Source: Methylobacter sp. (GTDB lineage Bacteria; Pseudomonadota; Gammaproteobacteria; Methylococcales; Methylomonadaceae). From it: 64,000 nucleotides of DNA. The notes under the pieces are model-generated. The model had not been told where the DNA came from, ran no database searches, and saw only the letters and a program-made list of their open reading frames with translations. How positions within the stretch are numbered: the stretch's first letter is position 1; every line of letters starts with the position of its first letter. The stretch lies in NCBI GenBank assembly GCA_004299305.1, contig SCPZ01000036.1, positions 1 to 64,000 of the forward strand, read 5' to 3'. The position numbers and the translations under genes are program-made. Positions 41,036-50,537 of this stretch are shown here, piece after piece.

Positions 41036-42115
41036 ATGTCTACGCAAAAACACTACACCGGCCTGATTGAACGCTACAGAGACCGCTTGCCGGTCAGCGC
41101 AACTACCCGCATCATCAGCTTGAACGAAGGCAATACGCCGATGATTCAACTGCAAAACATTCCCCGCTTGATCGGCAAAGAAGTTGAGATTTATGTCAAG
41201 TTTGAAGGCTTGAACCCGACCGGGTCATTCAAGGATCGCGGCATGACTATGGCGGTTACCAAAGCCGTGGAGGATGGCAGTCAGGCCATCATCTGCGCCT
41301 CAACCGGCAACACCTCGGCCTCTGCCGCAGCGTATGCGGCGCGCGCCGGAATTAAAGCTTTCGTGTTAATTCCCGACGGCAAGATTGCCCAAGGCAAATT
41401 GGCGCAAACCCTGATGTACGGCGCTGAAATCATCCAGATTAACGGCAACTTCGATAAAGGCATGTCGCTGGTTAAGGAAATCGCCGACCATGCGCCGGTC
41501 ACTATCGTTAACTCAATTAACCCGTTCAGGATTGACGGGCAAAAAACCGCCGCTTTTGAAATTGTCGACGACCTTGGTTTTGCGCCCGACTATCACTGTC
41601 TGCCGGTCGGCAATGCCGGAAATATTACCGCTTATTGGAAAGGCTATTGCGAATATGCTGCCAGCCGTGTGTGCAGCACTCGCCCGGTCATGTGCGGTTA
41701 CCAAGCTGCCGGGGCCGCGCCGTTCTTGGCAGGTCACCCCATCGAGGACCCGGAAACTATCGCCACCGCGATTCGCATCGGCAATCCGCAATCCTGGGAT
41801 TTCGCCTGGGCCGCGCAAAAAGAATCCGGCGGCTGGTTTGACAAGTTTACCGACGAACAGATTTTGGCCGCGCAAAAAATGCTATCCCAGTATGAAGGCA
41901 TCTTTTGCGAGCCTGCTTCGGCGACTTCATTAGCCGGAGCCTTGCAAGACATCGGCTCAGGAAAAATCCCCGAAGGCAGCAAGATTGTCTGTACTTTAAC
42001 CGGTAACGGCTTAAAAGATCCCGATACCGCCATATCACAATGCGCAGCGGCACATCCGGTGACGATTGAAGCCAGCTTGGATGCGGTTAAGCGGGCGATT
42101 TTGGATTGTTTGTGA
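41036..42115 (+). CDS. thrC: Threonine synthase
   Basis: 'LNEGNTPMIQL', 'KFEGLNPTGSFKDRGMTMAV', 'ICASTGNTSASAAAYAARAG'. Confidence 0.97.
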   Translation: MSTQKHYTGLIERYRDRLPVSATTRIISLNEGNTPMIQLQNIPRLIGKEVEIYVKFEGLNPTGSFKDRGMTMAVTKAVEDGSQAIICASTGNTSASAAAYAARAGIKAFVLIPDGKIAQGKLAQTLMYGAEIIQINGNFDKGMSLVKEIADHAPVTIVNSINPFRIDGQKTAAFEIVDDLGFAPDYHCLPVGNAGNITAYWKGYCEYAASRVCSTRPVMCGYQAAGAAPFLAGHPIEDPETIATAIRIGNPQSWDFAWAAQKESGGWFDKFTDEQILAAQKMLSQYEGIFCEPASATSLAGALQDIGSGKIPEGSKIVCTLTGNGLKDPDTAISQCAAAHPVTIEASLDAVKRAILDCL

Positions 42116-42244
42116 TTTAAAAATAGAACACCGATGACGCGGATTTGCGCTGATAAAACAGATTTTTGACTGTCGGACGGGGCATGTTGCCCCGTCCGAA
42201 ACGTTTTGCGGTCTGATATGACTCAACCTAACGAAGGATAGATT

Positions 42245-42451
42245 ATGGAACTGTCTGCTATATTGACTCCCGCAATTGAAGGTGGTTATGTCGCTTTTAA
42301 TCCTGAAACGGGAACTACAACTCAAGGCGAAAGTATTGAAGAAGCTCTCGCAAATCTTCAGGAAGCTACCGAGCTTTATTTGGAAGAGTTCCCTCTAACT
42401 ATTACCGGACGTTCTCTGCTGACTACATTCCAAGTTACCGCGCATGCCTAA
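42245..42451 (+). CDS. hicB: HicB-like antitoxin
   Basis: 'AILTPAIEGGYVAFNPETGTTTQGESIEEALANLQEATELYLEEFP'. Confidence 0.85.
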   Translation: MELSAILTPAIEGGYVAFNPETGTTTQGESIEEALANLQEATELYLEEFPLTITGRSLLTTFQVTAHA

Positions 42452-42617
42452 CTTACCAGTCGTTTCGGGTAATGAAGCAATTCGTGCATTGCAATATCTT
42501 GGTTTCGCAGTAGTTCGTCAGAGAGGTAGTCATATCATTCTTCGCAAAGGTTCTCAAGGTTGTGTTGTGCCAAAGTTACGTTACGCTAACCCGGCAAAAT
42601 TGGAGTTGATCAAATGA
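42444..42617 (+). CDS. hicA: HicA-like toxin with a non-canonical or truncated C-terminus
   Basis: MPNLPVVSGNEAIRALQYLGFAVVRQRGSHIILRKGSQGCVVPKLRYANPAKLELIK*; not in the ORF track because it is short. Lacks the usual H-K/R-E..GTL..ILKQAG tail. Confidence 0.75.
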   Translation: MPNLPVVSGNEAIRALQYLGFAVVRQRGSHIILRKGSQGCVVPKLRYANPAKLELIK

Positions 42618-45082
42618 ACGAAGCACTTAAAACAGCAATAGCTAACGGCGAACTGATTTTATTTCTTGGGGCCGGTGCTTCAATTGGTTGTAAAACTTCC
42701 GATGGACGCAATGTACTAGATGGCAATAACCTAGCCAAAGACCTAGCAGCAAGAGCTAATCTACCTTATGAAAATGAGCCTCTAGATGAGGTCTACGCGG
42801 CAGTTAGGGGAGAATTAGAGTCCAGGCTGGATCCTGTTTTAGAAGAGTTATTTCGAAACACAATACCATCTCAAGAATATACAATTTTAGCCCAATATGC
42901 GTGGCGAAGAATTTATACTCTGAATATCGATGATGGATTAGATAAAGCCCTATTTCAGTCTAAGCAACAAAAAATTTATTTGCGTCTTTCATCAGATTCA
43001 ATAGAAGAACGTGATCAACTCTTTTCTCGCCTAGATTATATAAAGTTAAATGGTTCTGCTGATCGCCTTGGAAGCGGAGTTATTTTTTCATCATCCGAAT
43101 ACGCTAAAGCGACAGTGCGCGGACTTCCTTGGTATGAGCAATGTTCATCTGATTTTATTCGGAACCCATTTCTTTTCATAGGAACTAATCTTAATGAACC
43201 TTTGCTCAAGTTCCACATAGAGCGATACAAAACAATCAATAACTCGAAACCAGGTGCAAGTTACGTAATTACACCTTCAGCGACGGATATTCAAAAAAAG
43301 AATTTGCTTCAATACAATATTGTCCACATACCAGGAACGTTATCTGACTTCAAAGATTGGCTTCAACAGGAGTTTCCTAATGGCCTAACGCCAAACCAGT
43401 TAGCAATCGCAAGCGTCCCGCAGTATGCAGCCATTTTAACGGCACCTGACCGTGCCGCCCATATTGATCTATTAGAAGGCGTAAGTTTAGTAAAAAGGGA
43501 TATGCTGACTGAAAAACTCAGAGATGAGTCGGAAGGATCGGTTCGTTCTTTTTACAAAGGCTTTCAACCAACATGGAAAGATATTATTGATGACATCCCT
43601 GCTAGTCTCGCTATCCTTGATGACAGTTTGTCTCTTATTAATGAGTACAAAGGGACAGAAAAAATAATTCCATTTATTGGCCCCGCAGGTTCCGGTAAAA
43701 CAACACTATTAATGCAACTATGTTACGAGTTGTGTCGTAACTCTGAATTTGCGGTCTATTTTTTGAACCAACCTTTATCTAAGCTCGGGAGAACATTAGA
43801 AGAGTTAGATCGTTCCTCGGCTAATGCTAAAAAAATCTTTGTTGCAATTGATAATGTTGACTTTGTTGCTGATCAACTTGCCGAAGCACTCAAGTCCGCA
43901 AGACTGAGCAAAACTATAATTATTTGTGCAGAAAGAGAAAATGGCTGGGCTAAGCGAAGTAAGCATAAATTGGGAATCTATTCATGCCAGCCAATATTGG
44001 TTCGAGAGTTTTCTGAGACTGATGCCGAAAAACTTCTCAAAAAAATTGAATTGTATGGGTCATGGACGATTCTTGGTCAGATGACACAAAGCCAAAGAAT
44101 TAATGCGCTAGTCAACAAAGCAAAAAAACAACTCCTGATTGCACTTCTTGAAGCGACCTATGGGCGCGGTTTTGAGGCAATTATTGAAAGCGATTACGCA
44201 GCACTATCTTCTGAGGATGAGAAAATTTTCTTGCTTATTGTTGGGGTGGTAACTGATAAGCATTGTGATGCTCCAATTGGTCTTGTGGATAGAGCTTTAA
44301 GTACGCTTGGAATTCTTTCCGGCTCTGTTGTTCTTGCTGATGACTTGGTTGGAATAGTGATTAGAAGAGGCGACAAACTTACGGTAAGACATCCAATTTA
44401 TGTCAGATATTTATTGGAGCAAGTAGTTGACCCTAAACTTACAGCCAATGCTATTAGTGGTCTTCTGCACGCATTTTCACACTACAAATCTCCAATCATG
44501 CAACATATAAGCAAGATGGAGTCTACCATTTACAAGGGACTAATTAATCACCGCTTTCTTTGGGATGTCCTGAAAGGCCGAGATTCATTAATTATTCCCC
44601 TATATAAAAATCTAGAAAAATATTTCGAACTTGATGGATTATTTTGGTTGCAATATGGCTTAGCACTTCGAGACCTTCATAGTCACACAGATGCATTAGA
44701 CAAGTTGAGGACTGCATATTCGGCATATCCCATGGGGCATACGCAACATGCTTTAGGTCAACAACTTCTAACCATTGCCGTGGATATATCAGACAAGAGA
44801 ACGGCAATGAATTATTTTGAGGAAGCACGAGGGTTGCTTGAACCCTTGGATGACATTATCGATAGCGATGATACGTATCCAATCGTGACACTCGCTGAAG
44901 GGCATACAAAACTTATTAGGCACCTAGAGGGCGATAATGAAGCTCAGGGTGTTGCAAAATCATACATTCCTGTCTTGAAAAAAAGATGTGAATCGCAACC
45001 TAATAATACCTACCTAAAAGATTGTTACGAAAAATTAATGAAATTTGCAGTAACAGGCTCTTGGGTTGAAAAAACGAAGTAG
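42614..45082 (+). CDS. SIR2-STAND (P-loop NTPase) protein, probable anti-phage effector/sensor
   Basis: N-term SIR2 'LILFLGAGASIGC', 'IYTLNIDDGLDKAL', 'IKLNGSADRL'; Walker A 'FIGPAGSGKTTLLMQL'; helical/TPR-like C-term; ATGA overlap with hicA. Confidence 0.8.
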   Translation: MNEALKTAIANGELILFLGAGASIGCKTSDGRNVLDGNNLAKDLAARANLPYENEPLDEVYAAVRGELESRLDPVLEELFRNTIPSQEYTILAQYAWRRIYTLNIDDGLDKALFQSKQQKIYLRLSSDSIEERDQLFSRLDYIKLNGSADRLGSGVIFSSSEYAKATVRGLPWYEQCSSDFIRNPFLFIGTNLNEPLLKFHIERYKTINNSKPGASYVITPSATDIQKKNLLQYNIVHIPGTLSDFKDWLQQEFPNGLTPNQLAIASVPQYAAILTAPDRAAHIDLLEGVSLVKRDMLTEKLRDESEGSVRSFYKGFQPTWKDIIDDIPASLAILDDSLSLINEYKGTEKIIPFIGPAGSGKTTLLMQLCYELCRNSEFAVYFLNQPLSKLGRTLEELDRSSANAKKIFVAIDNVDFVADQLAEALKSARLSKTIIICAERENGWAKRSKHKLGIYSCQPILVREFSETDAEKLLKKIELYGSWTILGQMTQSQRINALVNKAKKQLLIALLEATYGRGFEAIIESDYAALSSEDEKIFLLIVGVVTDKHCDAPIGLVDRALSTLGILSGSVVLADDLVGIVIRRGDKLTVRHPIYVRYLLEQVVDPKLTANAISGLLHAFSHYKSPIMQHISKMESTIYKGLINHRFLWDVLKGRDSLIIPLYKNLEKYFELDGLFWLQYGLALRDLHSHTDALDKLRTAYSAYPMGHTQHALGQQLLTIAVDISDKRTAMNYFEEARGLLEPLDDIIDSDDTYPIVTLAEGHTKLIRHLEGDNEAQGVAKSYIPVLKKRCESQPNNTYLKDCYEKLMKFAVTGSWVEKTK

Positions 45083-45203
45083 GTGGCCCTATTTGAGCCA
45101 AGTAGCCATGTAGGGTACGCTGTGCGTACCTTTTTAAATTAAGTGACATCTTTTCGTTGCCCAATATTAATATATTACGTTAATTTGAGGTGGTAAATTT
45201 ACG

Positions 45204-45418
45204 ATGAATATTGAAACTATCCGTCATGAAGCACTGCTGCTTTCGCCGCAAGAACGGGCGCAATTGGCAGAACAATTATTATCCAGTCTCGACAGCCTAA
45301 CGGAATCGGAAGTCGAACAGCTTTGGTTTCAAGAGGCTGCACGTCGTGCAGATGAAATGTAGTCCAGCGCATCCCTGCCGAAGTGGTTAATCGGGAAGCT
45401 CAAGCACTTCTAAGTTGA
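45204..45418 (+). pseudogene. Frameshifted addiction-module antitoxin (ParE/RelE partner type)
   Basis: MNIETIRHEALLLSPQERAQLAEQLLSSLDSLTESEVEQLWFQEAARRADEM* continues in another frame as VQRIPAEVVNREAQALLS*. Confidence 0.7.
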
Positions 45419-45445
45419 AAACAATAGCTCATAACAGAGGTTATT

Positions 45446-45676
45446 ATGTTAGTTGATACCGCCGAACTTGTCTCAGTTGCTGAATCCTTGCCGATAGCGT
45501 TAAAAATACAACTTATCGATAAATTGCTAAATAGTTTGAACCCAGTACAAGGTAATATTGATGCACTATGGCAACAAGAAGTTGAAAAAAGATTGCAGTC
45601 CATTCAAACGGGTGAAGTTATTGCGGAAGATGGCGAACAAGTGTTTGCGCAAATTTGGCAACGGCTTGAACCATGA
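45446..45676 (+). CDS. Addiction-module antitoxin component
   Basis: 'ESLPIALKIQLIDKLLNSLNP...LWQQEVEKRLQSIQTGEVIAEDGEQVFAQIWQRL'. Confidence 0.75.
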   Translation: MLVDTAELVSVAESLPIALKIQLIDKLLNSLNPVQGNIDALWQQEVEKRLQSIQTGEVIAEDGEQVFAQIWQRLEP

Positions 45677-45973
45677 AATATGTTTTTCATCCACAAGCTA
45701 GGCAGGAGTTAAATTAAGCGATAGATTACTACGAAGACTGTAAAAAAGGGGCTTGGTAAAGCCTTTGCTGAAGAAGTTTATGACGCGATTCAAAGAATCA
45801 TTGAATTTCCAGACGCATGGAGCTTGTTATCCGTCAACACGCGGAGATGCTTAACACGTCGCTTTCCGTTTGGAATTATTTATCAGCCTTTAGCAGATAA
45901 AGCTTTGATTCTTGCTGTTGCTCAACTTAATAGAAAGCCCGGTTACTGGATGAGTCGAATTGAAGGGAATTAA
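45673..45973 (+). pseudogene. Decayed ParE/RelE-type toxin
   Basis: MKYVFHPQARQELN*AIDYYEDCKKG(frameshift)LGKAFAEEVYDAIQRIIEFPDAWSLLSVNTRRCLTRRFPFGIIYQ...NRKPGYWMSRIEGN*; one in-frame TAA and one +1 frameshift in a G-run. Confidence 0.8.
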
Positions 45974-46030
45974 TGGTGAACTTTGTAAAATCTAAAGCCG
46001 ACCAATGTCGGCTTTTTTATTGGAAAACCC

Positions 46031-47776
46031 ATGTATTATCAAGGCGTAAAAAAAACCATCGTTACCCGTCCCGTCACAAAGAAACGCGCTAACTTGGGTG
46101 AAATGCACCCTATATTGGAGCGCATCTTTTTAGCCAGAGGCTTAACCTCGGAAACGGAACTGGATCGGACGCTGGCAAAACTGCCGTCGCCGTGGCTGTT
46201 ATCGGGCATTGAGGACATGGTCGGTCATTTGATCACTGCGATTAATCAACAGCAACGGATTTGCATCGTCGCCGACTTCGATGCCGACGGCGCAACCAGT
46301 TGTGCTGTGGCTATCAAGGGTCTGCAATTGCTGGGGGCAGGGGATGTGACCTTCGTCGTACCGAACCGCTTTGAATACGGTTACGGCCTGACGCCTGAAA
46401 TTGTCGACCTGGTTAAGCTGCAAAATCCCGATGTGATTATTACCGTCGATAACGGCATATCGAGTCTGGACGGGGTTAGGGTAGCCAAGGAGCTGGGCAT
46501 AAAAGTCCTGATTACCGATCATCATTTGCCGGGCCATGAGTTGCCTGTCGCCGATGCGATCGTAAATCCCAATTTGGTCGATGATAAATTTCCCAGCGGC
46601 GCACTGGCTGGCGTCGGCGTTATTTTTTATGTGTTAATGGCTTTAAGGAGCCGCTTAAGAGAGCAGAATTGGTTTGAACAGCATCAGGTTCAAGAACCTA
46701 ATCTCGCCCAGTTGCTTGATTATGTTGCATTGGGCACGGTCGCCGACGTGGTGGCGCTGGATCAAATCAATCGGGCTTTAGTGCATCAAGGCTTATTAAG
46801 AATACGCACGGGGCGTGCGCATCCTGGAATTAATGCGCTTATCGAGGTATCGGGCAGAAAACCTGAATCGATTTTCGCCACCGATTTGGGCTTTGCGCTG
46901 GGGCCAAGGCTTAATGCCGCCGGGCGCATGGATGATATGTCATTAGGCATACAATGCCTGTTAACCGAAGATCCGGCGCTGGCAAAACAAATGGCCTTGC
47001 AACTCGATGAATTGAACAATGACCGCCGGGAAATCGAAGGGCAAATGAAGAACGAGGCTATGGCGTTATTAAGTGAGATGAAACGCCTGGATGAACACCA
47101 TTTGCCTGCGGGCGTCTGTTTGTTTGATGCAAGCTGGCATCAAGGCGTTATCGGTATTTTGGCGTCGCGGATTAAAGATCAGTTGCATCGCCCCGTTATT
47201 GCCTTTGCGCCTGCCGGAAAAGACGAGATAAAAGGTTCAGCCCGCTCAATTCCCGGCGTTCATATTCGTGATGTGTTGAGTGATATTGCAGCGCTACACC
47301 CTAAATTGCTGAGTAAATTCGGCGGGCACGCAATGGCCGCAGGCATGAGTTTGAGAATGCGCGACTACCCGCCTTTTGCATTGGCTTTTGACGAGGTGGT
47401 CAGGAAGCGTTTGGTCAGTATCAATCTGGAGCAGCTTATCTATTCCGACGGCGAGCTGACTGAAAATGAGATGACTATTGAATTTGCCGAGTTATTGCAA
47501 AACGCCGGAACTTGGGGGCAAGAATTCCCCGAACCTGTTTTTGACGGGGTTTTTGATGTTATTCAATCGCGTATTGTCGGGCAGCGTCATCTTAAATTAG
47601 TGCTGAGAAAACCGTTCGGCGATTTGTTGATTGATGCGATTGCGTTTTATGTGGATAAACCGGAGAGCTGGTTAGGCCTGCGGCATATCAAGGCTGCTTA
47701 TAAGTTGGACATCAATGAATTCAGGGGAAATCGTAGTGTGCAGTTTATAGTGCAATATCTGGAAAAAATCACATAA
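46031..47776 (+). CDS. recJ: Single-stranded-DNA-specific exonuclease RecJ
   Basis: 'IVADFDADGATSCAVAI', 'ITVDNGISSLDGV', 'ITDHHLPGHELP', 'FGGHAMAAGMSL'. Confidence 0.97.
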   Translation: MYYQGVKKTIVTRPVTKKRANLGEMHPILERIFLARGLTSETELDRTLAKLPSPWLLSGIEDMVGHLITAINQQQRICIVADFDADGATSCAVAIKGLQLLGAGDVTFVVPNRFEYGYGLTPEIVDLVKLQNPDVIITVDNGISSLDGVRVAKELGIKVLITDHHLPGHELPVADAIVNPNLVDDKFPSGALAGVGVIFYVLMALRSRLREQNWFEQHQVQEPNLAQLLDYVALGTVADVVALDQINRALVHQGLLRIRTGRAHPGINALIEVSGRKPESIFATDLGFALGPRLNAAGRMDDMSLGIQCLLTEDPALAKQMALQLDELNNDRREIEGQMKNEAMALLSEMKRLDEHHLPAGVCLFDASWHQGVIGILASRIKDQLHRPVIAFAPAGKDEIKGSARSIPGVHIRDVLSDIAALHPKLLSKFGGHAMAAGMSLRMRDYPPFALAFDEVVRKRLVSINLEQLIYSDGELTENEMTIEFAELLQNAGTWGQEFPEPVFDGVFDVIQSRIVGQRHLKLVLRKPFGDLLIDAIAFYVDKPESWLGLRHIKAAYKLDINEFRGNRSVQFIVQYLEKIT

Positions 47777-47778
47777 AA

Positions 47779-47799
47779 AAGGGCGGATAAACCGCCCTT
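47779..47799. terminator. Rho-independent-type hairpin between recJ and the PPIase
   Basis: AAGGGCGG-ATAAA-CCGCCCTT in the convergent intergenic gap. Confidence 0.75.
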
Positions 47800-47817
47800 C
47801 GTTATATCAAGGTATTA

Positions 47818-48960
47818 CTATTTTTGTGGCTCGGCACTTGGCGTGGCGGGCGCGGCTGGTTCTTCAGTCACAGTTGCCGCTGGTGCATTTTCAGTTGCCG
47901 CACCTTCAACTGCTTTGGCAGGCTCTACCGCTGCAGCGGGAGCTGCTGGTTCTGCTGCTTTAGCGGGCTCTGCTGAAGTGGCGGGTGCAGCGCCTTCAAC
48001 GGCTTGGGCGGGTTCTGCGGCAGCCGGAGTTGCAGGCTCTGCAACAGGTTGTTGTTCTTGTGTCGCAGGAGCCGCTTCAGCTTTCGGTTGTTCGTCGGTC
48101 AGCGGGATCAATATCTCTACTTTAGCCTGTTTACGCAATGTTTCTATCATGCCCTGAACTTTTTTGCGTTGCAGGAAAGGAGCAAGTTGTTCTTTAACCG
48201 CTTCCAATGGCGGAGGTGTTATCGGACGAGAATCTTCCTTTAAAATCACATGAAAGCCAAATTGGGTCTTAACAGGTTCTTTGCTGTATTTGCCTTTTTC
48301 CAATGCGGCTACGGCTTCAGAGAAAGGAGCAACCATTTGTCCTGCAGAAAACCAGCCTAAATCGCCGCCATTTTGTGATTCTTTAGCATCCAATGAATTC
48401 TTGTTGGCTAACTTGGCGAAATCTGCGCCCTTATCTAATTCAGCAATCAGTTTTTTAGCTTCTGCTTCGGTTTTAACCAGGATATGACGCGCTTTGTATT
48501 CGGAGCCCTCCTTTTCGGCGGCAATTTTGCTGTCATATTCAGCTTTGATTTCCGCATCCGTTACCGGGTTGGCTTTGATGAAGTTTTGCAGGTCGGCTTG
48601 GGTTAATAATGCTTTTTTAGCAGCCTCAAGCTGAGCTGTAAGTTCAGGCGATTTGTCCAGTTGCTTTTGCATCGCATCCTGAACCAGCAATTCACGTTGA
48701 ACGAGTTCTTCAATCAGTTTTTCTTTAGGGAAGGTTTGTCCGTGGCTGCGTTCGGCGATTTCTTTTTCCAGCGTGGCCAGTGTCGATTTGGAGATGTACT
48801 GACCGTTAACCACGGCAATGGCATCGGCTTTGTCAATTGCAGGTGCGGCAGTGGTTGCAGCAGGAGTGGTTGTACTGCTGCCGGTATCTGCGGCTTTTTC
48901 TTGATTACAACCGGCAATCAATGCTGTGCCGACAACAAGTAAAGGGACGAATTTTTTCAT
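47818..48960 (-). CDS. PpiC/parvulin-type peptidylprolyl isomerase lipoprotein with Ala/Pro/Glu-rich tail
   Basis: Lipobox 'LIAGCN'; 'YKARHILVKTEAEAKKLIAELDKGADFAKLANKNSLD...GGDLGWFSAGQMVAPFSEAV'. Confidence 0.9.
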   Translation of the reverse strand: MKKFVPLLVVGTALIAGCNQEKAADTGSSTTTPAATTAAPAIDKADAIAVVNGQYISKSTLATLEKEIAERSHGQTFPKEKLIEELVQRELLVQDAMQKQLDKSPELTAQLEAAKKALLTQADLQNFIKANPVTDAEIKAEYDSKIAAEKEGSEYKARHILVKTEAEAKKLIAELDKGADFAKLANKNSLDAKESQNGGDLGWFSAGQMVAPFSEAVAALEKGKYSKEPVKTQFGFHVILKEDSRPITPPPLEAVKEQLAPFLQRKKVQGMIETLRKQAKVEILIPLTDEQPKAEAAPATQEQQPVAEPATPAAAEPAQAVEGAAPATSAEPAKAAEPAAPAAAVEPAKAVEGAATENAPAATVTEEPAAPATPSAEPQK

Positions 48961-49236
48961 TTAGAATCTTCCTTTGGTTTCTTCAGAGGGTGAGAGAGCA
49001 TTAATGCCTAAGGCATGAATTTGTTGTTTCATCATGTCGCCCAGCGCATTATAAATAAGCTGGTGTCGCTGAACTAAAGACCTGCCTTCAAAAATCTCAG
49101 CGATAATAGTGACATGGTAATGTCCGCCGCCGCTACGTGCGCCAGCATGTCCTGCATGAGCAGGGCTGTTATCAATAATTTCTAAAAGCTCCGGCTTAAA
49201 GGCATTATTTAACAGCTGTCTAATTAATTCTGTCAT
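48961..49236 (-). CDS. bolA: BolA family protein
   Basis: '[29 protein letters not shown]...[13 protein letters not shown]'. Confidence 0.9.
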   Translation of the reverse strand: MTELIRQLLNNAFKPELLEIIDNSPAHAGHAGARSGGGHYHVTIIAEIFEGRSLVQRHQLIYNALGDMMKQQIHALGINALSPSEETKGRF

Positions 49237-49535
49237 TGTGGAAAGACCTTTTTAAATGGTTTAACGGTAACCTTGGCATAAACCCCGGCATCATTGTAAG
49301 GATCAACGCTCGCCCATTGCGTGGCATCTGCCAAACTGTCAAACTCGGCGACCACCAAGCTGCCGGTAAAACCGGCAGTTCCCGGATTATCGCTGTCAAT
49401 CGATGGATGGGGGCCGGCTAAAACCAAGCGACCGAGGTCTTGTAGTTCTTGCAGTCGCTTGATATGTGCAGGGCGCACGGACAGTCTTTTTTCCAGGCTA
49501 TCCGATACATCTTCGCTGATAATGGCGTATAGCAC
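49233..49535 (-). CDS. yciI: YciI family protein
   Basis: '[44 protein letters not shown]'. Confidence 0.92.
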   Translation of the reverse strand: MLYAIISEDVSDSLEKRLSVRPAHIKRLQELQDLGRLVLAGPHPSIDSDNPGTAGFTGSLVVAEFDSLADATQWASVDPYNDAGVYAKVTVKPFKKVFPQ

Positions 49536-49538
49536 GGT

Positions 49539-50075
49539 TTATTCCTCTGTATCGGGGATGTATTTGTATAAAAAAACCATTTGCAGCAAAATAAAAACAA
49601 CCATCAAAACCGGTACGCCAAATGTTTTAAAGGTGACCCAATCATTGGTGTTGTAATTGTACATCACATAAAGATTGATAAAGCCGACGCTGATGAAAAA
49701 GCAGCCCCATAGCGTGTTCAGTCGTCTCCATACCAATGCGGGCAAGGTTAAATTGCCGGACAGCATTTTTTCAATGAAGGGCTTTTTACCAATAAACTGG
49801 CTGCCTAAAAAGGCTGTGCCAAATAACCATTCTATGATGGATAATTTCCATTTAATGAATTGCTCATCCTGCAAATAGAGGGTTGCGCCTCCCATCACCA
49901 GAATCAGGCCTAAGGTAATCCATTGCATGGTTTCAACTTTACGGTGTTTAAACCAGGCATAAGCTACTTGAATAATAGTTGCCGCGATGACAACGGCGGT
50001 AGCGACATAAATGTCGTAAATCTTAAACGCAATGAAAAATAAAAGGATAGGGAAAAATTCGAAAAGCTGTTTCAT
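49539..50075 (-). CDS. yciB: Septation protein A / inner membrane protein YciB
   Basis: 'LFEFFPILLFFIAFKIYDIYVAT', 'FGTAFLGSQFIGKKPFIEKML'. Confidence 0.93.
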   Translation of the reverse strand: MKQLFEFFPILLFFIAFKIYDIYVATAVVIAATIIQVAYAWFKHRKVETMQWITLGLILVMGGATLYLQDEQFIKWKLSIIEWLFGTAFLGSQFIGKKPFIEKMLSGNLTLPALVWRRLNTLWGCFFISVGFINLYVMYNYNTNDWVTFKTFGVPVLMVVFILLQMVFLYKYIPDTEE

Positions 50076-50096
50076 AGTAACGAAAAGTAGGGGTGA

Positions 50097-50420
50097 TCAG
50101 ACGTAAGCATCTATTCCTGTTATCAATTGAGCACGTTGATCTTGCAGTGGCGCATTGAATTCCTGGGTGTAGGCGGAAAGTGCTCTTAAGGTTCGTGAGT
50201 CGGTAGGTTTAATAATGTTATCTTGGCTGCTTAAATCAAGGCCTAAACTTTTATTATCCAGTGTTTTTTTTATCTCTTCAGGTGAAGAGGGTTGATTAAC
50301 TTTTTTATTTTGGGCATCTTTTGCTACAGATGGCTCATTATTTTGCGCACCGTCGTTCCTGCCCGATTTTTGGTTAGGGAGTATGGGCGAAAAAGTTAAT
50401 GACGAGCTATGAATTTTCAT
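50097..50420 (-). CDS. Hypothetical protein
   Basis: 107-aa ORF; no domain recognised. Confidence 0.5.
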   Translation of the reverse strand: MKIHSSSLTFSPILPNQKSGRNDGAQNNEPSVAKDAQNKKVNQPSSPEEIKKTLDNKSLGLDLSSQDNIIKPTDSRTLRALSAYTQEFNAPLQDQRAQLITGIDAYV

Positions 50421-50537
50421 AAATGAAGTGAGTTATTACATAAATTCAATATAGCTCATTGTAAAATCTTTACTAAGGAATGTACATGCTTGAATAACTG
50501 TTTCTGCTAGAATATCGATTATTTTTGGAGCAGATCA

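Noticed and set aside
47818-48160. Ala/Pro/Glu-rich repeats in the PPIase C-terminus as a novel domain
   Set aside because: Low-complexity tail (PAKAVEGAA-type); likely a flexible linker with no specific signal.
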